From: Pseudomonas paralactis
GTDB taxonomy: Bacteria; Pseudomonadota; Gammaproteobacteria; Pseudomonadales; Pseudomonadaceae
Length of the DNA stretch: 64,000 bases
Assembly (NCBI RefSeq): GCF_001439735.1
Contig: NZ_JYLN01000001.1
Location: forward strand, 310,001 to 374,000
Direction of reading: 5' to 3'
Shown here: piece by piece, positions 18,426 through 26,938 of the stretch
How positions within the stretch are numbered: position 1 is the stretch's first letter
Layout of the letters: each line of letters opens with the position of its first letter
Notes under the pieces: generated by a model
Seen by the model: only the letters and a program-made list of their open reading frames with translations
Told to the model about the DNA's origin: nothing
Database searches by the model: none
Program-made: the position numbers and the translations under genes

Positions 18426-19822
18426 AGCGAGATCGCCATTATTCCCTGACCCTGCGCCTGGCATTGATCTTTGCCCTGCTCGCCTTCGCCCTGCTGGCAA
18501 CGTTGGGCGTAACCCTGTACCACGAGCTGGAGCGTGAGCTGATCAAGCGTGACGACGCCGCACTGATCTCGCGCGCCAACCAACTGCGCAACGTGCTCAA
18601 TGATGGCAATACCCTGGAGCTGATCAAAACCAAGCCGCAGCTGTTCCAGAACATGTTGGGCAACAGTGAGTCGGTACTGAGCATCGCAGCACCTGGGCAG
18701 ACGCCTTTATTGCTGGTCAACCCGAGCAATATTCAAATTCCGGCCGTACCTGCCGTGGCAAAAGATCATGCCCTTGGGCTCGCCGATGTCCACCATTTGC
18801 CCGGCGTGAATGGCGTGCCCTTCGCCACGGTGGCGGCGTCCATCGACACCGGTGACCTGGGCAGCCTGCAAGTCACCGTCGGGCGCCTGATGGCCGAACG
18901 CACAGCCATGCTCGCCAGTTATCGCTTAAGTGTTTTTATCCTGGCCAGCATTGCGGCGGTCATTCTCGCGTTGGTCGGTTATGTGCTGGTACACCGTGGG
19001 CTGGTGCCCTTGCGGCGTTTGGCCGGCCACGCACAAGGCATCGGCGTGAACAACCTGGCCGAGCGTCTGGACAGTCAAGGGGCGCCCAAAGAGTTGCTGC
19101 CGATGATTGATGCGTTCAACACCATGCTTGAACGGCTGGCCAAAGGCTTTATTCAATTGGGCCAGGTGTCCACCGATATGGCCCATGAACTGCGGACCCC
19201 CATCAATAATTTGCTCGGTGAAACCCAGGTCGCGCTGCAACAGAGCCGCACTATTGAAGACTATCAGCAGCTGCTGGCCTCCAATGTTGAGGAGCTCGAA
19301 CGCTTGGCGCGGATGCTCGACAACATGCTGTTCCTGGCCCGCACCGATCCTGCCAGCGCCCTGCGTCAGCGCCAGGAACTGGACGCCGCAGATGAAGTGG
19401 AGCGCATCGCCGATTATTTCGAGGGCTTGGCCGGTGACGTGGGCATGCACATTGTTGGCACGGGCGAAGGTGTCATCTGGGCGGAACCGATGCTGCTGCG
19501 CCGGGCCCTGGCGAACCTCTGCGCCAATGCCATCAAGTATGGCGCGCCGAACACCGAGCTGAGTATCCAGGCCATCCCGGCGCCCGAAGGCACTTGCATC
19601 AAGGTCATCAACCAGGGGGCAACCATTGCCGCAGAGCATTTGCCCCGGCTGTTCGAACGCTTTTACCGGGTGGATGAATCCCGTGAATGTTCATCCCAGT
19701 CCAATGGGCTGGGATTGTCGATCGTGGCGACCATCATGCAGCTGCATAACGGTCGGTATGGCGTCAGCAGTGCAGACGGCGTGACGTGCTTTGAGTTGTT
19801 TTTCCCCGCGCAGGAGGCGTGA
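18422..19822 (+). CDS. heavy-metal sensor histidine kinase, CusS/CopS type
   Basis: A 466-residue inner-membrane kinase: membrane segment near residues 11-31, a periplasmic sensor of about 130 residues, a second membrane segment near 162-187, HAMP, and a dimerisation domain with the phosphoacceptor His in [16 protein letters not shown]. The ATPase part has the N box [10 protein letters not shown] and GLGLSIV. The first glycine box is altered (NQGAT), as also seen in CusS-type kinases. With the regulator before it, it should sense periplasmic copper or silver; the metal is inferred. Confidence 0.9.
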   Translation: MKRDRHYSLTLRLALIFALLAFALLATLGVTLYHELERELIKRDDAALISRANQLRNVLNDGNTLELIKTKPQLFQNMLGNSESVLSIAAPGQTPLLLVNPSNIQIPAVPAVAKDHALGLADVHHLPGVNGVPFATVAASIDTGDLGSLQVTVGRLMAERTAMLASYRLSVFILASIAAVILALVGYVLVHRGLVPLRRLAGHAQGIGVNNLAERLDSQGAPKELLPMIDAFNTMLERLAKGFIQLGQVSTDMAHELRTPINNLLGETQVALQQSRTIEDYQQLLASNVEELERLARMLDNMLFLARTDPASALRQRQELDAADEVERIADYFEGLAGDVGMHIVGTGEGVIWAEPMLLRRALANLCANAIKYGAPNTELSIQAIPAPEGTCIKVINQGATIAAEHLPRLFERFYRVDESRECSSQSNGLGLSIVATIMQLHNGRYGVSSADGVTCFELFFPAQEA

Positions 19823-19833
19823 GGGTTTCCCGC

Positions 19834-20337
19834 TCAATCAAAGGCGCCGTTGAGTACTTCGTAGATGATGCCGCTGGCGATGGCGACCAAAATCAAATCG
19901 GTTCCCGCTTGCTGCCATTCATAACCATCGTAGTGAGGCAGCCGCCCCAACAGGCGACCGTCAAGCTTCTTGGCGATACCGGGCGGCAGCGGCTTGCCGC
20001 GTGCCAGGTTCTTCTGGATGCCCGGCGGCAATGCAGGCCCTGGGCTCCAGTAATCGCGATAACCGCCGAGCACATTCAATACGCTCCCTCGGTCAACGCT
20101 GGGGCCGTGACCACCTGAGCCGCCCTTGCCTTTGGGCTTGTCGTAGCCCTGCCCTGCGGGGTTATTGCCTTTGTTATTGCCCTGCCCGCCCTGATTACCT
20201 TTGTTATTACCCTGACCCTGCCCTCCCTGGTTATTACCCTGGCCCTTGCCATTACCAGGATCAGCCAGGGCAAGACCGCTACCTGCAAACAGCGCGAGGG
20301 ACAACGCGACAGACACGAACTTCGGGTACTTGATCAT
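19834..20337 (-). CDS. CigR-like exported protein with Gly/Asn/Gln repeats
   Basis: A 167-residue protein with a signal peptide (cleavage near LALADP, residue 25). A low-complexity segment of GQGNNKGNQGG units follows (about residues 28-60). The conserved C-terminal domain contains LPPGIQKNLARGKPLPPGIAKKL, then YEWQQAGTDLILVAIASGIIYEVL. This C-terminal pattern resembles CigR/RcnB-type proteins. Function in Pseudomonas is unknown. The repeat tract, encoded by near-identical codons, could expand or contract. It converges on the sensor kinase gene. Confidence 0.75.
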   Translation of the reverse strand: MIKYPKFVSVALSLALFAGSGLALADPGNGKGQGNNQGGQGQGNNKGNQGGQGNNKGNNPAGQGYDKPKGKGGSGGHGPSVDRGSVLNVLGGYRDYWSPGPALPPGIQKNLARGKPLPPGIAKKLDGRLLGRLPHYDGYEWQQAGTDLILVAIASGIIYEVLNGAFD

Positions 20338-20415
20338 GATGGTTTTCCAAGGTGGATACGCTTGTGAACTATAGTCGAAGATGTCCCAGGAATGACCCCA
20401 TTCGCATCCCGGCTG

Positions 20416-21030
20416 TCAGCTCACCTGCCCGCCTGTTTCCACCACATCTGCTTGGGTTAGCCAGGCCGTAAAGACCGCCAGGCGCAAGGCCTCAACCAGA
20501 GACGGCTGGTCGGCCGGTGGCGAACTCGGCACATGGATAAACCCACTGCGCACCTCGGACCCGGCGAGCCGGTGCTGCAAAAGGTAGAACACCTGATTGC
20601 ACACGAACGTGCCCGCCGTTTGCGAAACGGCAGCCGCCACGCCCGCGTCACGCAGCGCCTTGACCATGGCCTTGATCGGCAACGTCGAAAAATAGGCCGC
20701 AGGGCCATCGACTGCCACTGGCGTATCAATCGGTTGCTGCCCGAGGTTGTCGGGGATGCGTGCGTCATTGATATTGATCGCTACCCGCTCGATAGACACC
20801 TCGCTGCGCCCTGGCGCCAGGCCGGTGGCAATCACCATCGCCGGGTTTAACTCGCTGATCAATCGGGTCAGGTGTTCGCCTGCTGTGGCAAATGCACAGG
20901 GCAGGCAACGCGCGACAATACGCGCCCCCTCGCCCAGTGGCACACCCTCCAACTGGCGCGCCGCCTCCCACGAGGGGTTAATCAGAGCGTTATCAAAGGG
21001 CTCGAAACCCGTCAGCAGTACGGTTTGCAT
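20416..21030 (-). CDS. pcp: pyroglutamyl-peptidase I
   Basis: A 204-residue cysteine peptidase that removes N-terminal pyroglutamate (5-oxoproline) from peptides. The start (QTVLLTGFEPFDNALINPS) is the family signature. The catalytic triad is visible as Glu near residue 81 (SIERVAIN), Cys near 144 (TAGTFVCNQVFY) and His near 166 (GFIHVPSSP). It is the last gene of a three-gene unit, seven bases after the DUF979 gene, so its product 5-oxoproline is the likely cargo of the adjacent membrane proteins. Confidence 0.94.
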   Translation of the reverse strand: MQTVLLTGFEPFDNALINPSWEAARQLEGVPLGEGARIVARCLPCAFATAGEHLTRLISELNPAMVIATGLAPGRSEVSIERVAININDARIPDNLGQQPIDTPVAVDGPAAYFSTLPIKAMVKALRDAGVAAAVSQTAGTFVCNQVFYLLQHRLAGSEVRSGFIHVPSSPPADQPSLVEALRLAVFTAWLTQADVVETGGQVS

Positions 21031-21037
21031 AATGACC

Positions 21038-21988
21038 TCACATCAACAGGTAAAGCAGCACGATATTGACCACTAGCATCATCAGCGCCGTGGGGATCTG
21101 CGCCTTGATCACCGCGTTCTTGTCGGGCAACTCCAGCAACGCCGCCGGCACGATATTGAAATTAGCCGCCATCGGCGTCATCAACGTGCCGCAGTAACCG
21201 GAAAACATACCGATCGCCGCCATCACCGCAGGGTTGCCGCCGTAGATCCCCACCAGTACCGGCACGCCGACGCCGCCGGTCATTACAGGGAACGCCGCAA
21301 AACCATTGCCCATGATCACGGTAAACAAGGCCATGCCCAGCACATAGACCATCACCGCCACCAACTTGTAGTCCAGGTTGATATAGGTGGTGGTGACATG
21401 GGCAACCGCCGTGCCCACCCCCGCCTCGTTGAACAACAACCCGAGCATCGCCAGCATCTGCGGTAACACCATGGCCCAGCCCAGGGCTTCGGTCAGGCGA
21501 CGGGATTCGCGCAGGGCTTGTACTGGCGTATCGCGGGTCAACCAGCAGGCCAGGCCCAACGCAATCAGGCAGCCGATGCCGAGGGAGACGAAGGTGGTGT
21601 TCTTCGGGTCCAGCAACGGTACACCGCCGATTTCGGTGTGTTTGAGCACTACCGAGCCAATCACCGTAGTCAGCGGAATCGCCAATGCCGGGATAAACAA
21701 TTTGTGGCCCAGACGCCCGGCACTGGCGCGGGACGCCTTGTCATGCAACTCGGCGTGCTGACCACGCCCAACGCCGCCCAGGCCGGCGATCAACGCCATC
21801 ACCACCACACCGATGCCGATGGCCACCGAGGGCAGACGCTCGCCCACCAGGAACGGAATGGCGAACAACAACCAGAACAGCGCGCTGGACCAGCGTTTGG
21901 GATGGGTTCGATCAAGCAGGATCATGCCCGCGGTGATCAGCAGCAGCACGCCCGCCAGCCAGTAAAGGTATTGAATGGAAATGATCAT
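21038..21988 (-). CDS. DUF979 membrane protein, putative 5-oxoproline transporter subunit
   Basis: A 316-residue polytopic membrane protein with about nine hydrophobic segments, starting MIISIQYLYWLAGVLLL. A conserved stretch MGNGFAAFPVMTGGVG and SGYCGTLMTPMAANFN in the second half suits a transporter core. I assign it to DUF979. Pairing with DUF969 and pcp supports the proposed role of the pair in 5-oxoproline uptake. The ATG at 21988 overlaps the DUF969 stop by four bases; an extension upstream would run through the DUF969 frame and was rejected. Confidence 0.82.
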   Translation of the reverse strand: MIISIQYLYWLAGVLLLITAGMILLDRTHPKRWSSALFWLLFAIPFLVGERLPSVAIGIGVVVMALIAGLGGVGRGQHAELHDKASRASAGRLGHKLFIPALAIPLTTVIGSVVLKHTEIGGVPLLDPKNTTFVSLGIGCLIALGLACWLTRDTPVQALRESRRLTEALGWAMVLPQMLAMLGLLFNEAGVGTAVAHVTTTYINLDYKLVAVMVYVLGMALFTVIMGNGFAAFPVMTGGVGVPVLVGIYGGNPAVMAAIGMFSGYCGTLMTPMAANFNIVPAALLELPDKNAVIKAQIPTALMMLVVNIVLLYLLM

Positions 21989-22701
21989 TGAGCAGCCTCC
22001 ACCGGGGTGGTGGCCGAGCTCATTTCGCGGGTTAAGCGCCGGTCGAAACGATGCAGCCGGATAGCGTGAATGATGAAGGCACAGATTGCCGTCGGGATGC
22101 CCCACACCGCAATGTGCAGCGGCTCCACATCAATCCCCGAGCCGAGCAGGAAGGTGTGCATCAACGCAATCGCACCGAAAGCAACGAAAATATCCTCACC
22201 AAAAAACAGCCCGACGTTATCGGTGGCCGCACACATGGCCAAGACCTTGTGGCGCAGCTTGTCGGGCAGCTTGCCGTAGCGTTTTTCCGCAGCACCTTCG
22301 GCCATCGGCGCCAACAGTGGTCGTACCATTTGCGGATGCCCACCCAGGCTGGTCAGCCCCATGGCTGCCGTGGACTCACGCACAAACAGATAAATGATCA
22401 GCAAGCGCCCCACCGTGGCCCGCTCAAAGCGCGCGATCCAGTTCTGCGCATGCAAGCGCAGGCCATGGCGCTCCAACAGGCCAATCACCGCCAGCGGCAA
22501 CAACAGGATCAATTGCAGGGCACGGGTCTGAAGGAAGCCATCGCCCATGGTGGCCAGAATTTTTTCCAGCGGGAACTGAGCGGCAAGCCCGGTGGCGATG
22601 GCGGCGGCGGTGACCACCAACAGCGGATTGAAGCGCAATACAAAGCCGACCACGATAACAAGCACGCCGATCAGCGGCCATAGGTTCACAACTGTTTGCA
22701 T
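21985..22701 (-). CDS. DUF969 membrane protein, putative 5-oxoproline transporter subunit
   Basis: A 238-residue membrane protein starting MQTVVNLWPLIGVLVIV, with five to six hydrophobic segments and the conserved REST and GLTSLGGHPQMVRPLLAPMA region. I assign it to DUF969. It is the first gene of the DUF969-DUF979-pcp unit, four bases overlapping the second gene. The ATG at 22701 is preferred over one 12 codons earlier because GGACCTCTTCGC lies just ahead and the membrane segment then begins naturally. Confidence 0.82.
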   Translation of the reverse strand: MQTVVNLWPLIGVLVIVVGFVLRFNPLLVVTAAAIATGLAAQFPLEKILATMGDGFLQTRALQLILLLPLAVIGLLERHGLRLHAQNWIARFERATVGRLLIIYLFVRESTAAMGLTSLGGHPQMVRPLLAPMAEGAAEKRYGKLPDKLRHKVLAMCAATDNVGLFFGEDIFVAFGAIALMHTFLLGSGIDVEPLHIAVWGIPTAICAFIIHAIRLHRFDRRLTREMSSATTPVEAAQ

Positions 22702-23350
22702 GGCGAAGAGGTCCTTTAATGCGTGCTGCGGCGCCATAACAGCAGGATGTGGGCCAAGGGCTCACAGCTTAAAGTGGCGTGCAGTCGGCTCGGTTTTTTT
22801 ATTGTTGACCTGGAAGGTCGAGCGTCAGTGGCGGCAACTTTGCTGTCTGGAGACCGAGGGTGTCCAACAAGAAAAATTGTTGCTGCAAACCAATAAATTT
22901 TGTGGGGGGATGGCGCCCACGGTCGGGCACCATGAGGAGATGGAGTCCAGGCTTTATGTGAGAAAGAGCGCAGGTAGCTTGCCGAAAAGCTCAAAATCGA
23001 TGCAGGCGTGTGGATTCCCGATCAGAACCTATACTCCATCATGCAGCTGTGTGTACCTGCAGTTCGTTCACGGTGTTATGCCGATAATGAGGGCTCGCGC
23101 TATGTATGCCGGACAAATGACTGATATGGCGACCACGTTTGGCGAGATACGCTGCCAGGTGTTCGTGCAAATAATTTGCCTGCTGTCGGTGGCTACGCTG
23201 TTCTGCTGATCGAGCATTCGAACCTGAAAAGCGTGCCGGGAGGCATGTTTGGATAGGTATTGCCCAAACTTCAGTGTCATCAAAAAATGTTGGTGCTTCC
23301 AACCGATGCTGGTATTGAACAAAGGGCTTGAGCTGTTCATCCCGCAGTTG
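22702..23350. other. low-density accessory stretch without an intact gene
   Basis: About 650 bases, AT-richer than its surroundings, between DUF969 and DUF3757. No frame has both a credible start and family similarity. The plus-strand frame 22981-23256 reads like coding sequence interrupted by a TGA at 23122 and no start, and is listed separately as a possible remnant. Confidence 0.5.
22981..23256 (+). pseudogene. possible decayed reading frame
   Basis: Read in one frame from 22981, the translation looks protein-like (LKIDAGVWIPDQNLYSIMQ, then after the stop YGDHVWRDTLPGVRANN and AVGGYAVLLIEH). It has an in-frame stop at 23122, another stop shortly before 22981, and an end at 23256. I recognise no family. 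It may be the remains of a horizontally acquired gene, or chance. Confidence 0.22.
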
Positions 23351-23836
23351 TTACTTGATGAAAAAACCACATGCTCGCGTGCCTTTGTCTGTGCACTCCA
23401 AAATGGCTTTCGATGAGAAGTCTTGTGACTGCCGCCATGACGCTGACCGGGCAATCCACATGATGTGACCATATTCGTTACCATCAAGCCTCATGCTCAG
23501 GTATCTACCCGCAGACGTGCGATAAATACAGCTAGCCAGAAAACCTCGGGATTCGGAGTTTTGTTCAGCAAGAACAAAAATCGCTTTTGTAAACGCCAAG
23601 ACATTCTCGCCCACGTCGCCCTGCGACATGCCCACCCAATCAACACCCTCGGATTTGGACGGTGCCCTAAACACCCCATGGCTGCTGTGTATGTTTCCAG
23701 GGGCAGGGCATGACTCTTCATCACCAGGCCAAGCCGGGATATCAAAGTATTTGCTACTGGCTTGGGCAGCCATAATCGAAAGTAGCGACGACAGGACCAC
23801 CCCACACCACATAAAAAGACGCACAGAAAATACCAT
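23351..23836 (-). CDS. exported protein, probably DUF3757
   Basis: A 161-residue protein with a signal peptide (hydrophobic residues 5-25, cleavage near AAQASS). The mature part has EESCPAPGNIH, an aromatic GVDWVG segment, SCIYRTSAG near the middle, and LECTDKGTRACGFFIK at the end. This arrangement of paired cysteines and the CPxP start suggest DUF3757, a family of unknown function. Base composition is lower in GC than the neighbouring core genes. A TTG directly before the ATG also opens the frame. Monocistronic. Confidence 0.6.
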   Translation of the reverse strand: MVFSVRLFMWCGVVLSSLLSIMAAQASSKYFDIPAWPGDEESCPAPGNIHSSHGVFRAPSKSEGVDWVGMSQGDVGENVLAFTKAIFVLAEQNSESRGFLASCIYRTSAGRYLSMRLDGNEYGHIMWIARSASWRQSQDFSSKAILECTDKGTRACGFFIK

Positions 23837-24032
23837 CAATAATTTTCAAGCAGCTTATTTAGCCGGTAAAGGCCTTGTTGTATGTAGGAGAGATCTGTAA
23901 TCCCAGGAGAACTATCGTTACTTATTGGTCATCGATCGGGCCTATTACATGAAGAGACGCGTTCGGCGTTCACATTGCCCTCTGTGAGCGAACTCGATAG
24001 TGTCTGAACGCTCTGCATAAATCCAAGACAAC

Positions 24033-24062
24033 AAAAAAGGGCCCACCTTTCGGTGAGCCCTT
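24033..24062 (-). terminator. terminator after tRNA-Val
   Basis: On the minus strand AAGGGCTCACC pairs with GGTGGGCCCTT around GAAA, with one wobble, followed by TTTTTTGTTGT. It ends the tRNA-Val transcript. Confidence 0.88.
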
Positions 24063-24091
24063 CTAGACCGCCCAGCAGAGCGGATTTTGTT

Positions 24092-24168
24092 TGGTAGGCG
24101 CGATTGGACTCGAACCAACGACCCCCACCATGTCAAGGTGGTGCTCTAACCAACTGAGCTACGTGCCT
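24092..24168 (-). tRNA. tRNA-Val (GAC)
   Basis: A 77-base cloverleaf on the minus strand. The 5' end is AGGCACG, pairing with CGCGCCT before ACCA apart from one A-C mismatch. The D-arm is GCTC...GAGC, the anticodon stem CCACC/GGTGG holds loop TTGACAT (anticodon GAC), and the T-arm contains TTCGAGT. The CCA end is encoded. A terminator follows. Confidence 0.96.
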
Positions 24169-24352
24169 GCTGTGAGGCGGCATTCTACGGAATTGTGGAG
24201 GGGTGTCAACATCTTTTTTGCAGCTAAGCCTATGAATATGCGAATTTTTTATTTGTGCCGGGTACACCTGGGAGTTTCGGGTGGCTGGCAGGCAATTTTC
24301 AACTCAGGTAGGATCGCCGCACTCGTAAAAAATATAAAACAGAGGTTCCAGG

Positions 24353-25636
24353 ATGGCGAACACCCCCTACCCCCAGTCGTATTACGCCGCGTCCGCGAAT
24401 GCAGCCCCACTCCGTCCAACCCTGCAAGGTGAAGTCGAAACCGATGTGTGTGTGATTGGCGCCGGCTATACCGGGCTTTCCAGCGCGCTGTTTCTGTTGG
24501 AGAACGGCTTTCGCGTCACGGTGCTGGAAGCCGCCAAGGTGGGTTTCGGTGCGTCGGGGCGTAATGGCGGGCAGATCGTCAACAGCTATAGCCGCGATAT
24601 CGATGTGATCGAGCGCAGCGTCGGCCCCAAACAGGCTCAGTTGCTGGGGCAAATGGCCTTTGAGGGCGGCAAGATCATTCGTGAGCGCGTGGCGAAATAC
24701 CAGATCCAGTGCGACTTGAAGGACGGCGGTGTGTTTGCCGCACTCAACAGCAAGCACATGGGTCATCTGGAATCGCAGAAGCGCCTGTGGGAGCGCTACG
24801 GCCATACGCAGCTGGAGTTGCTCGACGAGCGCCGCATCCGCGAGGTGGTGGCCTGTGACAACTATGTCGGCGGCTTGCTGGACATGAGCGGCGGGCATAT
24901 CCACCCCCTCAACCTGGCACTGGGCGAAGCGGCGGCGGTGGAATCCCTGGGCGGTACGATTTATGAGCAATCGGCAGCGGTGCGCATCGAGCGCGGCGCC
25001 AACCCTGTGGTACACACCGCCGAAGGCAGGGTCCGGGCCAAATTTATTATCGTTGCCGGTAACGCTTACTTGGGGAACCTGGTACCAGAGCTGGCGGCCA
25101 AGTCGATGCCGTGTGGCACCCAAGTGATCACTACCGCACCACTGGGCGATGATCTGGCCAAGACGCTGTTGCCGCAGGATTACTGCGTCGAGGATTGCAA
25201 CTACCTGCTCGACTACTACCGCCTCACCAGCGACAAGCGCCTGATCTTCGGCGGCGGCGTGGTGTATGGCGCACGAGACCCGGCGAATATCGAAGCGATC
25301 ATCCGGCCGAAAATGCTCAAGGCATTTCCACAACTCAAAGACGTGAAGATCGACTACGCCTGGACCGGCAATTTCCTGCTGACCCTATCGCGACTGCCTC
25401 AAGTCGGCCGTCTTGGCGACAACATCTACTACTCGCAAGGCTGTAGCGGCCATGGCGTGACGTACACGCACCTGGCAGGCAAAGTACTGGCTGAGGCATT
25501 GCGAGGGCAGGCTGAGCGTTTTGATGCGTTTGCGGATTTGCCGCATTACCCGTTCCCGGGTGGGCAAATGTTGCGCACGCCGTTTGCGGCGCTGGGGGCT
25601 TGGTACTACGGATTGCGCGATAAATTCGGCATGTAA
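24353..25636 (+). CDS. FAD-dependent amine oxidase, PuuB/OrdL-like
   Basis: A 427-residue DAO-family flavoprotein. The dinucleotide-binding motif VCVIGAGYTGLSSAL lies near residues 33-47, followed by VLEAAKVGFGASGRNGGQ, which is typical of gamma-glutamylputrescine oxidase and its relatives. The C-terminal YYSQGCSGHGVTYTHLAGK segment contacts FAD. It probably oxidises gamma-glutamylated polyamines or a similar secondary amine; the substrate is not readable from sequence. It is monocistronic, convergent with the cytochrome c gene across an inverted repeat. Confidence 0.87.
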   Translation: MANTPYPQSYYAASANAAPLRPTLQGEVETDVCVIGAGYTGLSSALFLLENGFRVTVLEAAKVGFGASGRNGGQIVNSYSRDIDVIERSVGPKQAQLLGQMAFEGGKIIRERVAKYQIQCDLKDGGVFAALNSKHMGHLESQKRLWERYGHTQLELLDERRIREVVACDNYVGGLLDMSGGHIHPLNLALGEAAAVESLGGTIYEQSAAVRIERGANPVVHTAEGRVRAKFIIVAGNAYLGNLVPELAAKSMPCGTQVITTAPLGDDLAKTLLPQDYCVEDCNYLLDYYRLTSDKRLIFGGGVVYGARDPANIEAIIRPKMLKAFPQLKDVKIDYAWTGNFLLTLSRLPQVGRLGDNIYYSQGCSGHGVTYTHLAGKVLAEALRGQAERFDAFADLPHYPFPGGQMLRTPFAALGAWYYGLRDKFGM

Positions 25637-25643
25637 ACACATA

Positions 25644-25678
25644 CCCGAGTGGGAGCGAATTGCTCGTTCCCACTTGGG
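25644..25678. terminator. inverted repeat between convergent genes, likely terminator or single REP
   Basis: CCCGAGTGGGAGCGA and TCGTTCCCACTTGGG match as an inverted repeat at 13 of 15 positions around a five-base loop. The GTGGGAGCGA core resembles REP sequence. Its place between convergent stops suggests it ends both transcripts. Confidence 0.6.
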
Positions 25679-25700
25679 CTGTGCTCTTCATACGCTGCCG

Positions 25701-26936
25701 TCAATGCGCCTTGTGTTCGACGGACGGCGCCTCGGCTTGCAGCTTTTGCACGTCGCTTACGGCCAGCTCAGCCGATTGACCGCCCCAGCCTTGACGCAGG
25801 TAATTAAGCAAATCCGTCAGCTGTTGCGCACTGAGCTTGTCGGAAAAACCAGGCATCGGTTGCATGTGTTCGAACCCGGAGAACTTCTGCTCGCCGATCC
25901 CGTCCTCGATCACCCGCACCAGGTTGCGCGAGTCTTCCAGTCGCAGCGTGGTGTTGCCGCGCATGGCCACCGCAATGTGCGGCTTGCCTTCGCCACCCAC
26001 GGCGTGGCAACCGGCACAGACGTTCAGGTATTCCTGACGGCCGCGCTGAGCGCTCTGGCTAAGTTGATCCACCGGCACTTCAACCAGCGCCTTGGCTGTC
26101 GGCGGGTTATCGCCCAGCAAAAACGTGGCCATCGCAGCCAGATCCGGATCGCTCAGGCCCTGGGTGCTGTTATGGAACACCGGGAACATCTCATTGAACA
26201 TCGTGCCTTGGGCGCTCATGCCGTGCTTGAGGAACGTGGCCAGGTCTTGCTCATTCCAGCCGCGGGCTGCCAGGTCAGTGGCGAGCAGGCTGGGCGCCAG
26301 GTAACCATTGAGGATGCCGCCGGTCAGGCGCTTGTCCAGTTCCATCGCACCCGGCAGGCCGCGTGGCGTGTGGCATTCGCCGCAGTGGCCGAGCACTTCG
26401 ACCATGTACTGGCCGCGCTTCCAGGCTTCACTTTTGCCTTGGGCCGGTTCCAGTTTCAGCGCTTTGCCGTACAGCACATTCCAGCCCATCAGGCCCAGGC
26501 GCACGTTGAACGGAAAGCTCAGGCTCGTGACCGGCGCTGCGCGTTCGATCGGCTCGATGGTTTTGAGGTACGCATGAATCGCATCCGAGTCTTCGCGCGG
26601 CATCAGGTGATAGGAGGTGTACGGCATCGCCGGGTACAGGTTCGCCCCGTCGCGACGCTTGCCTTGCGTCAGCGCAGCGAAGAACTCGTCATCGTTATAC
26701 AAGCCGATGCCGTGCTCCTTGCTCGGCGTGATATTGGTGCCGTAAATCGTGCCAAACGGCGAGACGATCGGCAGCCCACCCGCGAACGGCGCGCCGCCCG
26801 CTGCCGTGTGGCATGCCATGCAGTCAGCGGCGCGGGCGAGGTATTCGCCGCGTTTGACCTGATCGTCAGCTTGGGCAAATGCCACCGGCGCAGCCAGGCC
26901 GACCGCCAGGGCCAGGCGGGTCAGAAATAGCTTCAT
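25701..26936 (-). CDS. tri-haem c-type cytochrome subunit of a periplasmic dehydrogenase
   Basis: A 411-residue exported cytochrome. After a signal peptide (cleavage near AFAQAD, residue 23) come three haem c motifs: CMACH (near residue 39), CGECH (near 187) and CAGCH (near 310), each followed by a segment with a Met ligand candidate. This matches the cytochrome subunit of alcohol/aldehyde dehydrogenase complexes. It follows the 2Fe-2S subunit by two bases and should pass electrons from the molybdenum enzyme to the respiratory chain. The ATG at 26936 is chosen because sequence upstream belongs to the 2Fe-2S gene. Confidence 0.92.
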   Translation of the reverse strand: MKLFLTRLALAVGLAAPVAFAQADDQVKRGEYLARAADCMACHTAAGGAPFAGGLPIVSPFGTIYGTNITPSKEHGIGLYNDDEFFAALTQGKRRDGANLYPAMPYTSYHLMPREDSDAIHAYLKTIEPIERAAPVTSLSFPFNVRLGLMGWNVLYGKALKLEPAQGKSEAWKRGQYMVEVLGHCGECHTPRGLPGAMELDKRLTGGILNGYLAPSLLATDLAARGWNEQDLATFLKHGMSAQGTMFNEMFPVFHNSTQGLSDPDLAAMATFLLGDNPPTAKALVEVPVDQLSQSAQRGRQEYLNVCAGCHAVGGEGKPHIAVAMRGNTTLRLEDSRNLVRVIEDGIGEQKFSGFEHMQPMPGFSDKLSAQQLTDLLNYLRQGWGGQSAELAVSDVQKLQAEAPSVEHKAH

Positions 26937-26938
26937 GC

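Noticed and set aside
23068..23487. Possible minus-strand gene overlapping DUF3757
   Set aside because: It overlaps the DUF3757 frame, which has a signal peptide and paired cysteines, and gives no recognisable protein.
24033..24168. tRNA-Val as an integration site for a mobile element
   Set aside because: The adjacent patch is AT-richer, but I found no integrase gene and no repeated tRNA 3' end that would mark an attachment site.
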